The notes below the pieces were generated by a model. It was given only the letters and a program-made list of their open reading frames with translations, searched no databases and had not been told where the DNA came from. A program made the translations under genes and the position numbers. A stretch of DNA of 64,000 nucleotides from Eubacterium sp. 1001713B170207_170306_E7. Lineage in GTDB: Bacteria; Bacillota; Clostridia; Eubacteriales; Eubacteriaceae. Location: the NCBI RefSeq assembly GCF_015547515.1, contig NZ_JADMVE010000003.1, positions 186,001 to 250,000 on the forward strand, given 5' to 3'. Of the stretch, positions 1 through 8,927 are shown one piece after another (the stretch's first letter is position 1; each line of letters begins with the position of its first letter).

Positions 1-1136
1 CCGGAGCGGACCTGGTGGTGGACGCTGTTTTCGGAACAGGGCTGAAGGACCGCCCGCTGGGCGAATGGTACGAGACGCTGCTGCGTGCGGTCAGCGAATG
101 TGGAAAACGGATTGTCGCCATCGACATTCCTTCCGGGCTGCGCGGTGATAACGGCTTGACCCTGGAGGCAGCTGTGGAAGCGGACCAGACCATCATTATC
201 CAGAACTATAAAGTGGGCTGCCTGCTCAATGACGGCCCGGACTGCGTGGGCGAGCCGGTACTCGTGGACATTGGAATTGATGAAAACAGCATTGAAAACA
301 ACAAGTATTTTGTGCAGAAGCAGGACCTGCTCTGCCCCGTAAAGCGCAAAAAGAATTCCCATAAATACGACTACGGCTCAGTGGTGATCATCGCCGGCTC
401 AAAGGGCATGATCGGCGCCGGGCTTCTGGCGACTGAGGGCGCCCTGAAAAGCGGCGCAGGCCTGGTTACCAGCTACGTGCCCCTGGAGGTTTATCTGCCC
501 GTGGCGGCCCGGTCTCCGGTCGAGGTAATGATCAAAACCTATGACTGCAATATTACCGGCGAGGATATTGAGCATGACCGCAAGCGGGTGGTGCTCATAG
601 GGCCTGGGATCGGCCGGAAAAAGAATTACAGCATTATCCTGAATGACCTTCTGTATAATACCACGGTTCCGGTGGTGATCGACGCCGACGGACTTTTCCA
701 CCTGTCCAGAAACCTGGAGGTGCTCAAAGCATCCAAAACCCCCGTGATCCTGACGCCGCATTTTGGCGAGTTTTCAACGCTGACCGGCATCGACCGGGAA
801 GAAATCCTGAAAGACCCCATCGGCCACGGCCGCCGTTTTGCGCAGGAATACCAGGTAGTGCTGGTGCTTAAGGGCTACCGGAGCATGATCTTCAGCCCAG
901 AGGGCGAGGTGTTCTTCAACTCGACAAGCAACCCGGGAATGGCGACCGCTGGTTCCGGCGACGTGCTGGCCGGGATGATCGCAGGCTTTGCGGGACAGAG
1001 CGTGGAGCTGCTCGAAGCGGCCAAGGCCGGTGTTTTTTACCACGGCGCCGCGGGAGATTATTACGCCGGGCGTTATGGTGAAAGCACCCTGACGGCCAGG
1101 AACATCATTGATTCGTTTAAGTATGTGCTCAAATAG
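1..1136 (+). CDS. nnr: Bifunctional NAD(P)H-hydrate epimerase/dehydratase, 5'-truncated
   Basis: This enzyme repairs damaged nicotinamide cofactors: the N-terminal epimerase domain interconverts R- and S-NAD(P)HX and the C-terminal ADP-dependent dehydratase restores NAD(P)H. The frame is open to the first base, so only the end of the epimerase domain (VDAVFGTGL, then DIPSGLRGD) is present. The dehydratase (ribokinase-like fold) follows a linker at about residue 105 and carries GSKGMIGA near residue 128 and the NPGMATAGSGDVLAGM active-site stretch near 305. Length and motif order fit the bacterial fusion form. miaB begins 8 bases after the stop with its own AGGAGG, so the two are probably cotranscribed. 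The true start lies upstream of the window. Confidence 0.93.
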   Translation, partial: GADLVVDAVFGTGLKDRPLGEWYETLLRAVSECGKRIVAIDIPSGLRGDNGLTLEAAVEADQTIIIQNYKVGCLLNDGPDCVGEPVLVDIGIDENSIENNKYFVQKQDLLCPVKRKKNSHKYDYGSVVIIAGSKGMIGAGLLATEGALKSGAGLVTSYVPLEVYLPVAARSPVEVMIKTYDCNITGEDIEHDRKRVVLIGPGIGRKKNYSIILNDLLYNTTVPVVIDADGLFHLSRNLEVLKASKTPVILTPHFGEFSTLTGIDREEILKDPIGHGRRFAQEYQVVLVLKGYRSMIFSPEGEVFFNSTSNPGMATAGSGDVLAGMIAGFAGQSVELLEAAKAGVFYHGAAGDYYAGRYGESTLTARNIIDSFKYVLK

Positions 1137-1144
1137 GAGGTTTA

Positions 1145-2482
1145 ATGAACAAGACATATAAAATAATGACCTTTGGCTGCCAGATGAATGAAAATGACTC
1201 TGAAAAGATATCCGGCCTGCTGAAAAATATGGGCTATACGCCCGAGGAGGATGTCAAAAAAGCCGGCGTGGTGATTCTAAATACCTGCAGTGTGCGCGAA
1301 AACGCGGATGTGCGTGTGTTTGGGAATCTGGGCGCCTTTAAATCGGTTAAAAAAGTAAATCCCGATCTCGTGCTGGCCGTGTGCGGCTGTATGATGCAAC
1401 AGCCGGAGATCGTTAAAAAAATAAAGGAAAAATATCCCCAGGTCGATCTGGTTTTCGGGACACACAACATCCACCAGTTTCCGCAGATGCTGGGAAATTA
1501 TCTGCAAAGGGGCGAACGAATTTTTGAAATCTGGGACGACAGCAGTGAAATTATCGAGGACCTGCCCGTTGACCGCAAGTACCCCTTTAAAAGCTTTGTG
1601 ACCATTATGAACGGGTGCAATAATTTCTGCACCTACTGTATTGTCCCTTATACCAGGGGCCGTGAGGTCAGCCGCCAGCCGGAAAAGATCATCGAAGAGG
1701 TAACCCGCCTGGCCGACGAGGGCTGCCTCGAGGTTACGCTTTTAGGGCAGAATGTTAATTCCTACGGCAATGATTTAAAGACCGGCTACCATTTTGCCGA
1801 TCTGCTCAGAGACCTGAACCAAATCGAGAAAATTAAGCGCATCCGCTTTATGACCTCACATCCGAAGGACCTGAGTGACGAGGTGATCGAGGCCATCGCC
1901 CAGTGCGGGAAGGTCTGCCCGGCGATTCATCTGGCGATCCAGTCCGGCAGCACCCGGATATTAAAGGCCATGAACCGCCGCTACACGAAGGAACAGATCA
2001 TCGGCCTGGTGGACCGGGTGCGGAGCAGAATACCGGATGTCGCCATCACGACGGACATCATCGTGGGCTTTCCGGGAGAAACCGAGGAGGATTTTCAGGA
2101 TACGCTGGAGGTTATGCGGGCCTGTAAATTTGACTCGGCCTTTTCGTTCATCTATTCCATCCGAACCGGAACCCCGGCAGCGACCATGGAAAACCAGATC
2201 CCAGATGAGGTCAAGCATGACCGGCTGAACCGTCTGCTGGAGGTGCTGCGCGGCATCAGCTTTGGTTTAAACAGTAAATATGAGGGCAGAGTGCTTCCCG
2301 TACTGGTGGAGGAGCCCAGCAAAAATAATACCGACCGTCTCAGCGGCCGTACCGAAACTGGAAAGCTGGTCAATTTTGAAGGCAGCTTTGACAGTATTGG
2401 GAAAATTGTAGATGTTAAAATTACCAAAACGGGCAGTTTTAGTCTGACTGGAGTAGAAATTCAGGCGTCGGATCGTGGATAA
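1145..2482 (+). CDS. miaB: tRNA-2-methylthio-N6-dimethylallyladenosine synthase MiaB
   Basis: This radical-SAM methylthiotransferase adds the 2-methylthio group to i6A37 of tRNAs reading UNN codons, acting after MiaA, which lies at the end of the same gene run. The 445 residues show the N-terminal UPF0004 domain with its three cluster cysteines (FGCQMN, NTCSVRE, VCGCMMQ), the radical-SAM motif CNNFCTYC at about 158-165, and a C-terminal TRAM domain. The start has GGAGG six bases upstream. The length is normal for MiaB and longer than a bare radical-SAM protein. The order miaB-mutS-mutL-miaA is the usual clostridial arrangement and supports MiaB over the related MtaB or RimO. Confidence 0.96.
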   Translation: MNKTYKIMTFGCQMNENDSEKISGLLKNMGYTPEEDVKKAGVVILNTCSVRENADVRVFGNLGAFKSVKKVNPDLVLAVCGCMMQQPEIVKKIKEKYPQVDLVFGTHNIHQFPQMLGNYLQRGERIFEIWDDSSEIIEDLPVDRKYPFKSFVTIMNGCNNFCTYCIVPYTRGREVSRQPEKIIEEVTRLADEGCLEVTLLGQNVNSYGNDLKTGYHFADLLRDLNQIEKIKRIRFMTSHPKDLSDEVIEAIAQCGKVCPAIHLAIQSGSTRILKAMNRRYTKEQIIGLVDRVRSRIPDVAITTDIIVGFPGETEEDFQDTLEVMRACKFDSAFSFIYSIRTGTPAATMENQIPDEVKHDRLNRLLEVLRGISFGLNSKYEGRVLPVLVEEPSKNNTDRLSGRTETGKLVNFEGSFDSIGKIVDVKITKTGSFSLTGVEIQASDRG

Positions 2483-2527
2483 TAGATCGGGAAGCGTGAA
2501 CCATATAATTTAGAAAGGGGTGATCAT

Positions 2528-5161
2528 TTGGGTCTGACACCAATGATGCAGCAGTATTTGGAAACCCACGAGAAGGTAAAGGACGCGATTTTATTTTTTC
2601 GTCTCGGGGATTTTTATGAAATGTTTTTTGACGATGCCTTAAAGGCCTCAAAGGAGCTTGAGATCGCTTTGACTGGCAGGGACTGCGGGCTGGAAGAACG
2701 CGCGCCCATGTGCGGTGTGCCTTACCATGCGGCTGAGACGTATATCACCAAGCTGGTGGAAAAGGGCTACAAGGTGGCTATCTGTGAGCAGATGGAGGAC
2801 CCCTCAGTGGCAAAAGGGATTGTCAAACGCGAGATTATCCGGGTGATCTCTCCAGGCACCATCTCGGAAGGGAAGCTGCTGGAATCTAAAAAGAATAATT
2901 ACCTGATGTCCCTCTATCAGGATAAAAACACCGTCGGGCTGGCTTACCTGGATATCTCGACCGGGGACTTTTTTGTCACGGAAATTTCCGGGAAAAACAC
3001 GCTGGCCCTGTTGATGGATGAGGTCGGGAAAATTGGTCCGTCAGAGATTTTGGTGAATCCGACGCTTTTTAAGGACACCGGAACCATCAAAACGCTTGAA
3101 GAAAAATTCGGGATAATGACCAACCTGTATCCGGCCCGGTATTTTGAGTTCAAAGCCTCAGAGTCAAGGCTCAAGGAACAGTTTGACGTCTACTCGCTGA
3201 CAGCCCTGGACCTGGAACGGCGGGAGCACAGTGTGCGCGCTGCCGGGGCGCTTCTGCGCTATATCGACGAGACCCAGAAGCGGGTGCTCACGCACATTAA
3301 CCATGTGTCCTATTATAAAAACGATGAATATATGATTCTGGACTTGTCCACAAGACGGAACCTGGAGCTGACTGAAACCATACGCTCAGGCGAGAAGAAG
3401 GGGAGCCTGCTCTGGGTTTTGGACAGGACAGTCACCGCCATGGGCGGCCGGATGCTGCGCCGCTGGCTTGAGGCGCCGCTGCTTGAAAAAGAGGCCATAG
3501 AGGCCAGGCAGAATATGGTGGAGGAGCTTTACCGCCACCCGGGAGCGCTCAAGGACCTCAAGGGCGTTCTTGGAAAGGTCTACGACCTTGAGCGTATCTG
3601 CGGGAAAATATCCTTTGGTACCTGTAACCCCAAGGATATGCTGTCGCTTAAGCAGTCTGTTTCTGCCCTGCCGCTGCTGCAGGACTTTTTCGCCGGCATC
3701 GACGCACCGGTATTTAGAGAACGCTACGGACAGGCGGACCTGCTGACCGATATTTACGACCTGGTCGATACAAGTATTGACGACAATGCCCCCTTTGCCT
3801 TAAAGGATGGCAAGGTCATCAAGCGCGGCTATAATGAGGAGATCGACAGCTACCGCGAGGCGAGCGAAAAAGGCAAGGACTGGATACGGGATCTGGAGCT
3901 CAGGGAGCGTGAGCGCACAGGCATCAAATCCCTGAAGGTCAAGTACAACCGTGTATTCGGCTACTTCATTGAAATTACCAAAACCAATCTGGACCAGACC
4001 CCTGAGGATTATATCCGCAAGCAGACCCTGGCCAACGCAGAGCGTTTTTTTACCCCTGAGCTCAAGGAAATGGAAACCAGGATTCTGGGGTCAGAGGAGC
4101 GGCTGGCACAGCTGGAATACGAGCTTTTCCAGGATGTCCGGGAAAAAATCATCGGCCAGATCGCCAGAATCCAGAAGCGGGCCAGAGATGTGGCCGAAAT
4201 CGACGCCCTGTACTCTCTGGCACAGGTGGCCATAGCAGGCAACTATGTAAAACCCGAGATCACAAACGGACCGGAGCTGGAGATCGAAAATGGCCGCCAT
4301 CCGGTGGTGGAGGAGATTATCGGGATTAACCATTTTGTCACCAACGGCTGCCATTTTGACGGGAAGGACCTCAGGATGATGCTGATCACCGGGCCCAACA
4401 TGGCTGGGAAATCCACCTATATCCGCCAGGTAGCCGTCATCACCCTCATGGCTCAGATTGGCTCCTTTATCCCGGCGGACAGCGGCAGGATCGGCATTGT
4501 CGACCGTATTTTCACCCGTGTCGGGGCGTCCGATGATCTGGCGACCGGGCAGAGCACCTTCATGGTCGAGATGACAGAGGTATCCAATATTCTTAAAAAC
4601 GCCACCCGGGACAGCCTGGTCATTCTGGATGAGATCGGCCGGGGCACCAGCACCTTTGACGGCATCAGCATTGCCTGGGCGGTGGTGGAATATCTCTGGG
4701 ATGAGCAGATCATCGGGGCCAAGACCCTGTTCGCAACCCACTACCACGAGCTCACCGAGCTTGAGCATCTGAAGCCCGGCATTAAAAATTTCAGCATCGG
4801 GGTAAAGGAAACTCCGGACGGGGTGGTCTTTCTCAGAAAGATCAAAGCCGGCAGTGCGGACCAGAGCTACGGGATTGAGGTAGCCAAGCTGGCAGGCTTC
4901 CCGCCGGCGGTTACAGCCAGGGCCAGGGAAATTTTAAATATCCTGGATCAGGGCGAGGACACCTACCGTGAGGGGATGATCGCGGCCGAAAAACCGTCCT
5001 TTGAAAGCGCACAGGTAAATTTCTTCGATATGGTTCCAGCCATGTCGGAGGAGGAAAAAGCCGTGCTGAACAGCATAAAGGACCTGACCATAAACGAGAT
5101 GACCCCAATGGAGGCCATGAACCAGCTTTACGGCCTGCAGAGCAAGCTGAGGGATAATTAA
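2528..5161 (+). CDS. mutS: DNA mismatch repair protein MutS
   Basis: MutS recognises mismatches and small loops and recruits MutL. The 877-residue protein starts at a TTG preceded by AAAGGGGTGA, giving MGLTPMMQQYLETHEK, which matches the conserved MutS N terminus; this supports the TTG. Visible parts are the mismatch-binding domain with the family Phe-X-Glu pattern (FRLGDFYEMF near residue 24-33), the clamp and lever regions, and the ATPase with Walker A GPNMAGKST near 622, VILDEIGRGTSTFDG, and ATHYHEL. A C-terminal tail with a conserved dimerisation helix is present, so this is MutS1 and not MutS2, which would carry a Smr domain. mutL follows 23 bases later. Confidence 0.97.
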   Translation: MGLTPMMQQYLETHEKVKDAILFFRLGDFYEMFFDDALKASKELEIALTGRDCGLEERAPMCGVPYHAAETYITKLVEKGYKVAICEQMEDPSVAKGIVKREIIRVISPGTISEGKLLESKKNNYLMSLYQDKNTVGLAYLDISTGDFFVTEISGKNTLALLMDEVGKIGPSEILVNPTLFKDTGTIKTLEEKFGIMTNLYPARYFEFKASESRLKEQFDVYSLTALDLERREHSVRAAGALLRYIDETQKRVLTHINHVSYYKNDEYMILDLSTRRNLELTETIRSGEKKGSLLWVLDRTVTAMGGRMLRRWLEAPLLEKEAIEARQNMVEELYRHPGALKDLKGVLGKVYDLERICGKISFGTCNPKDMLSLKQSVSALPLLQDFFAGIDAPVFRERYGQADLLTDIYDLVDTSIDDNAPFALKDGKVIKRGYNEEIDSYREASEKGKDWIRDLELRERERTGIKSLKVKYNRVFGYFIEITKTNLDQTPEDYIRKQTLANAERFFTPELKEMETRILGSEERLAQLEYELFQDVREKIIGQIARIQKRARDVAEIDALYSLAQVAIAGNYVKPEITNGPELEIENGRHPVVEEIIGINHFVTNGCHFDGKDLRMMLITGPNMAGKSTYIRQVAVITLMAQIGSFIPADSGRIGIVDRIFTRVGASDDLATGQSTFMVEMTEVSNILKNATRDSLVILDEIGRGTSTFDGISIAWAVVEYLWDEQIIGAKTLFATHYHELTELEHLKPGIKNFSIGVKETPDGVVFLRKIKAGSADQSYGIEVAKLAGFPPAVTARAREILNILDQGEDTYREGMIAAEKPSFESAQVNFFDMVPAMSEEEKAVLNSIKDLTINEMTPMEAMNQLYGLQSKLRDN

Positions 5162-5184
5162 GGCGCGCAGCCAAGAGGTGAAAC

Positions 5185-7134
5185 ATGAAAATAAAAATGC
5201 TCAATAATGAGACCATCAATAAGATTGCGGCCGGGGAGGTAATCGTCCGGCCCGTATCCGTCATTAAGGAGCTGGTGGAAAACGCCATCGACGCCGGGTC
5301 CACCCGGGTGGTGGTGGCAGTGGAAAAAGGGGGCAAAACGAGCATCTGCGTGACGGACAATGGTGTTGGCATCGCCTATAATGAGGTGCCGCTGGCCTTT
5401 AAACGCCACGCGACCAGCAAGATATTAAAGATTGAGGACCTCGAAAGCATTGATACCCTGGGTTTCAGGGGCGAGGCCCTTTCCAGCATCTCGGCCATTG
5501 CAAGAGTGCGGATCACCACCAAAACTGCGGAGGAAGAAATCGGCAGCCAGAGCTTTTTTGAGGGCGGTGCTTTCATTAACCAGCGCGTCTGCACCTATGA
5601 CCGTGGAACCGAGATTATGGTGACCGACCTTTTTTACAATACGCCCGCCCGCCAGAAGCATCTGCAAAAGGATAAAAACGAAGAAAAGCTGATCCGGGAT
5701 ATTTTGGAAAAGCTTTCACTTTCGCATCCTGAGATAAGCTTCACCTATATGAACGATGGCCGCGAGGTATTTAAAACCCTGGGAACTGGACAGCTAAAGG
5801 ACGTGATTGAAAGCCTGTACGGCCGTGACTTTTTCAAGGGGCTCCGGGAGCTGAATGTGGAAAATGCGCCCATGTGCCTGAAGGGCTATATCAGCGATCT
5901 TACCCTGACACGCTCCACCAGGGAGGAGCAGATCTTCTTCATCAATAACCGGTTTGTGAAAAATAAAAGCCTTTCCCGCGCCTTTGAGGATGCCTACGAG
6001 GGCTATATGATGGTGCACAAACACCCGGTCGGCATTGTGTTTATAGATCTGCCCGGCCGCATGCTGGATGTCAATATTCATCCGGCCAAAACAGAAATCC
6101 AGATTCTCAATGAGAGTCTGGTATCCATTTTATTCAAGCAGGGGATACGGGATTGTCTGAAAGCGCAGAACCTGGTGGTGGACGTGAGTGAGGTGACCGC
6201 CGCGCCAGAACCGTCCGGCGAGACCGCCCGGCCAAAGCCTGTGGAGGAAGCCCTCAGCTTTCTGGCGGGTGAGAGTCAGAATTTCACCCCGGCTAGCGAA
6301 ATAAACGGGAGGCCCGAAGCTGAATCTCCCGCCCCCCAGATACCAAAAGCCGAAGCAGTCCGGCCTGAAGCCGTGAAAATGGGCGCAGAGGTCCCCCACC
6401 AGGCAAGGCTTGAGGCCGCAGAAGCAGAAGCGCCAGCCCCTGCGCCGGAAGTCCCTCAGCCCCGCCAGACTTTTGTGCCTGCGCAGCCCACATCGGCCGA
6501 AACGCCCCGGGTTGCCGAGCCCACGCCAGAATACCCGATCCGTAAAGGCCCGGATTTTAAAAACGCCAAAATCATTGGCCAGCTGTTCTCCACCTATATT
6601 CTGCTTGAAAAGGGGGATGAGATCATCATGCTCGACCAGCATGCCGCGCACGAAGCCTTTTTGTATCAGGAGCTCAGGGAGCGCTTTGATCAGAAATCGG
6701 ATTTTCCGGCCCAGAGTCTCATGGTGCCTCAGCCCGTGGAAATCTCGGTGCGTGAGGCCGGCCATTTTGATGAGCTGCAGCCGGAGCTCATGCGCTACGG
6801 TTTTGACTGCGACCTTTTTGGCGAAAACACGCTCATGGTCCGCAGTGTGCCCATTATCCTTGGAGAACCCCAGGACGTATCGCTTTTAAAGGCCTTTATC
6901 GAGGGGCGGGTCTATGAGGACGCTTCTGATCCGAGAAATCTTATCGAGCGCATCATTACGATGTCCTGTAAAGGCGCTGTGAAAGGACATCAGGAGCTGT
7001 CGCGTGAGGAGATCGAAACCCTGCTTGACGGAATGGGCCGTCTGGATAATCCTTATACCTGCCCCCATGGCCGGCCGATTATCCTGAAGCTGAGGGAATA
7101 TGAACTCAAAAAATTATTTAAACGGGTGGTGTAA
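5185..7134 (+). CDS. mutL: DNA mismatch repair endonuclease MutL
   Basis: MutL couples MutS recognition to strand removal. Residues 1-330 hold the GHKL ATPase and transducer (KELVENAIDAG, DNGVGI, TLGFRGEALSSIS). A Pro/Ala/Glu-rich linker covers about 335-455. The C-terminal dimerisation domain carries the metal-dependent endonuclease motif DQHAAHE near 484 together with SCKGAVKG and CPHGRP. These mark it as a nicking MutL of the type used by bacteria without MutH, which agrees with a Firmicute. The start has AAGAGGTG upstream. The linker is unusually long and proline-rich, which is common in this region of MutL. The stop codon abuts the miaA start. Confidence 0.96.
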   Translation: MKIKMLNNETINKIAAGEVIVRPVSVIKELVENAIDAGSTRVVVAVEKGGKTSICVTDNGVGIAYNEVPLAFKRHATSKILKIEDLESIDTLGFRGEALSSISAIARVRITTKTAEEEIGSQSFFEGGAFINQRVCTYDRGTEIMVTDLFYNTPARQKHLQKDKNEEKLIRDILEKLSLSHPEISFTYMNDGREVFKTLGTGQLKDVIESLYGRDFFKGLRELNVENAPMCLKGYISDLTLTRSTREEQIFFINNRFVKNKSLSRAFEDAYEGYMMVHKHPVGIVFIDLPGRMLDVNIHPAKTEIQILNESLVSILFKQGIRDCLKAQNLVVDVSEVTAAPEPSGETARPKPVEEALSFLAGESQNFTPASEINGRPEAESPAPQIPKAEAVRPEAVKMGAEVPHQARLEAAEAEAPAPAPEVPQPRQTFVPAQPTSAETPRVAEPTPEYPIRKGPDFKNAKIIGQLFSTYILLEKGDEIIMLDQHAAHEAFLYQELRERFDQKSDFPAQSLMVPQPVEISVREAGHFDELQPELMRYGFDCDLFGENTLMVRSVPIILGEPQDVSLLKAFIEGRVYEDASDPRNLIERIITMSCKGAVKGHQELSREEIETLLDGMGRLDNPYTCPHGRPIILKLREYELKKLFKRVV

Positions 7135-8070
7135 ATGACAAAACCAAAGATTGCCGTGCTGGTGGGGCCGACCGCCTGCGGAAAAACCGATACCGCCGTC
7201 GAGCTGGCTAAAAAGCTCGGTGGCGAAATTATCTCTGCGGACTCCATGCAGATCTACCGGCAGATGACCATCGGCACCGCCAAACCCACTGAGGAAGAAA
7301 TGCAGGGTGTTCCGCACCACCTTATCGATTGTGTGGACCCGGACGAGGAGTACAGCGTTGCGCGCTTTAAGGCGGAAGCTCTTGAGCGGATCGGGGAAAT
7401 TTTGAGCCGCGGCAGACAGCCGATCGTAGCAGGAGGAACCGGGCTTTATATCAATGGGCTCACATTGCCCTGGGGCTTTCGAGAAAAAGATACAGATGAA
7501 AGGGTTCGGGAACGCCTGGCCCGTGAGGTAGAGGAAATGGGCAAGGAGGCGTTCTACGAACGTCTGAAAGCCGTGGACCCTGCCACAGCCACCACTCTGC
7601 ATCCCAACAATGTCAAGCGCATGATACGGGCCTATGAAATTTACGAGGTCACCGGAAAACCCAAATCCAGCCTGGACATGGAGGCGGCCAAAGAGGAACT
7701 GCCCTATGACTATGTATTGTTGGGTATATCCATGGACCGCGCCCGGCTCTACGAGCGTATAAACCGCCGGATCGACATGATGGTGAGGGACGGGCTGGTG
7801 GACGAGGTGAAGTCTCTTTTAGACCAGGGATACACTCAGGATCTGCTTTCCATGAAGGCCATCGGTTATAAGGAGTTTCTTCCTTACCTTAAGGGAGAAA
7901 TGCCCCTCGAGGAGGCCCTGCGTATCTTAAAACGCGATACCCGGCACTTTGCCAAGCGCCAGCTGACCTGGTTCAGAAAAGATCAGCGTATCCGCTGGTT
8001 TGAGGCAGAGGATTATGGCTCCAGGGCTGAGATGGCAGAGGACATGAAAGCCTGTTTTTTAACATATTGA
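7135..8070 (+). CDS. miaA: tRNA dimethylallyltransferase MiaA
   Basis: MiaA transfers a dimethylallyl group to the N6 of A37 in tRNAs reading UNN codons, making the substrate of MiaB. The 311-residue protein has the P-loop GPTACGKTD at the N terminus, the SADSMQIYRQMTIGTAKP substrate loop, AGGTGLYI, and the C-terminal RDTRHFAKRQLTWFRKD tRNA-binding stretch. Its ATG begins on the base after the TAA of mutL (TAAATG), indicating translational coupling. hfq, which often follows miaA in clostridia, is not next here; msrA with its own promoter follows instead. Confidence 0.96.
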   Translation: MTKPKIAVLVGPTACGKTDTAVELAKKLGGEIISADSMQIYRQMTIGTAKPTEEEMQGVPHHLIDCVDPDEEYSVARFKAEALERIGEILSRGRQPIVAGGTGLYINGLTLPWGFREKDTDERVRERLAREVEEMGKEAFYERLKAVDPATATTLHPNNVKRMIRAYEIYEVTGKPKSSLDMEAAKEELPYDYVLLGISMDRARLYERINRRIDMMVRDGLVDEVKSLLDQGYTQDLLSMKAIGYKEFLPYLKGEMPLEEALRILKRDTRHFAKRQLTWFRKDQRIRWFEAEDYGSRAEMAEDMKACFLTY

Positions 8071-8108
8071 TGTAAAATTTGTCTGTTTTTAAGAAATGTT
8101 TGCTATCC

Positions 8109-8137
8109 TTAACACAGGGTATATGAAATGATACAAT
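8109..8137 (+). promoter_or_regulatory. Promoter of msrA
   Basis: TTAACA at 8109-8114 and TACAAT at 8132-8137 are separated by 17 bases, a good sigma-A match, about 20 bases before msrA. Confidence 0.6.
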
Positions 8138-8157
8138 GATGAAAGGAGTGAACAGTA

Positions 8158-8685
8158 ATGAAAAAACTGAGAACAATATATCTGGCCGGCGGATGCTTCT
8201 GGGGCCTGGAAAAATTCATGGACAATATTACCGGCGTGGTGGAAACCCGTGTCGGCTATGCCAACGGTAATAAGGAAAAGCCTACCTATAAGGAGGTCTG
8301 CACCGGACGCACGGGCTTTGCGGAAACCGTAAAGGTGGTTTATGATCCTGGCGTTATCAGCCTGGAAGCCCTGCTGATTGCCTTTTACAATGTCATCGAC
8401 CCAACCAGCGTTAACCGGCAGGGCCCCGATGTCGGCTCTCAATACCGCAGCGGTATCTATTATACCGATTCGGAGGATCTACCGGTCATTGAGCATGTGA
8501 CAACCATGACCTTCCGCAGGCTCGGAGGACGCAAGCCTCTCGCGACAGAGATCAAGCCTCTGAAAAACTTTTACGACGCCGAGGAATACCACCAGAAATA
8601 TCTGGATAAAAATCCCGGGGGCTACTGCCACATTCCAGAATGGAAAATGGGATCTTTCAAAGACCGTGAGCTGCGGGCTTCCTAA
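8158..8685 (+). CDS. msrA: Peptide-methionine (S)-S-oxide reductase MsrA
   Basis: MsrA reduces the S-epimer of methionine sulfoxide in proteins and free methionine in the cytoplasm. The catalytic GCFWG motif lies at residues 12-16, followed by the conserved GYANG, VCTGRTGFAE and GSQYRSGIYY stretches that shape the substrate pocket. At 175 residues it is a single-domain MsrA without a fused MsrB. The start has GAAAGGAGTG upstream. It has its own promoter and is closed by a strong hairpin, so it is a single-gene unit. Its presence fits oxidative damage repair in an anaerobe, along with the encapsulated ferritin nearby. Confidence 0.96.
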   Translation: MKKLRTIYLAGGCFWGLEKFMDNITGVVETRVGYANGNKEKPTYKEVCTGRTGFAETVKVVYDPGVISLEALLIAFYNVIDPTSVNRQGPDVGSQYRSGIYYTDSEDLPVIEHVTTMTFRRLGGRKPLATEIKPLKNFYDAEEYHQKYLDKNPGGYCHIPEWKMGSFKDRELRAS

Positions 8686-8690
8686 AAACA

Positions 8691-8728
8691 AAAAAGACAG
8701 TGAAAACTTGATTTTCACTGTCTTTTTT
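8691..8728. terminator. Terminator after msrA
   Basis: The 16-base arms AAAAAGACAGTGAAAA (8691-8706) and their exact complement (8712-8727) enclose a 5-base loop and end in a T-run; the A-run on the other side makes it usable in both directions. Confidence 0.9.
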
Positions 8729-8831
8729 AATGCCAGACTTTAGAAATAAAGACAAAATCCGGCCGGACAGAGACCTTTTCTTTGTCCGGAAAGCCAGAAT
8801 TTCAGAGACCAGTGACATTTTCTGTCAACCC

Positions 8832-8859
8832 TTGTTTATTTTTTATTTTGTGTTAAGAT
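8832..8859 (+). promoter_or_regulatory. Putative promoter of trkA-trkH
   Basis: TTGTTT (8832-8837) and TAAGAT (8854-8859) with a 16-base spacer lie about 70 bases before trkA. The match is moderate. Confidence 0.4.
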
Positions 8860-8927
8860 GGTATTAAGAAAATGAAAAATCATATAAAGATAGCATAAAA
8901 ATAATGTAAAAACGACGGAGGAATGGA

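Noticed and set aside
4091-4768. Long open frame on the minus strand inside mutS
   Set aside because: It is antisense to the conserved MutS ATPase domain, has no binding site or recognisable motif, and is explained by codon composition of mutS.
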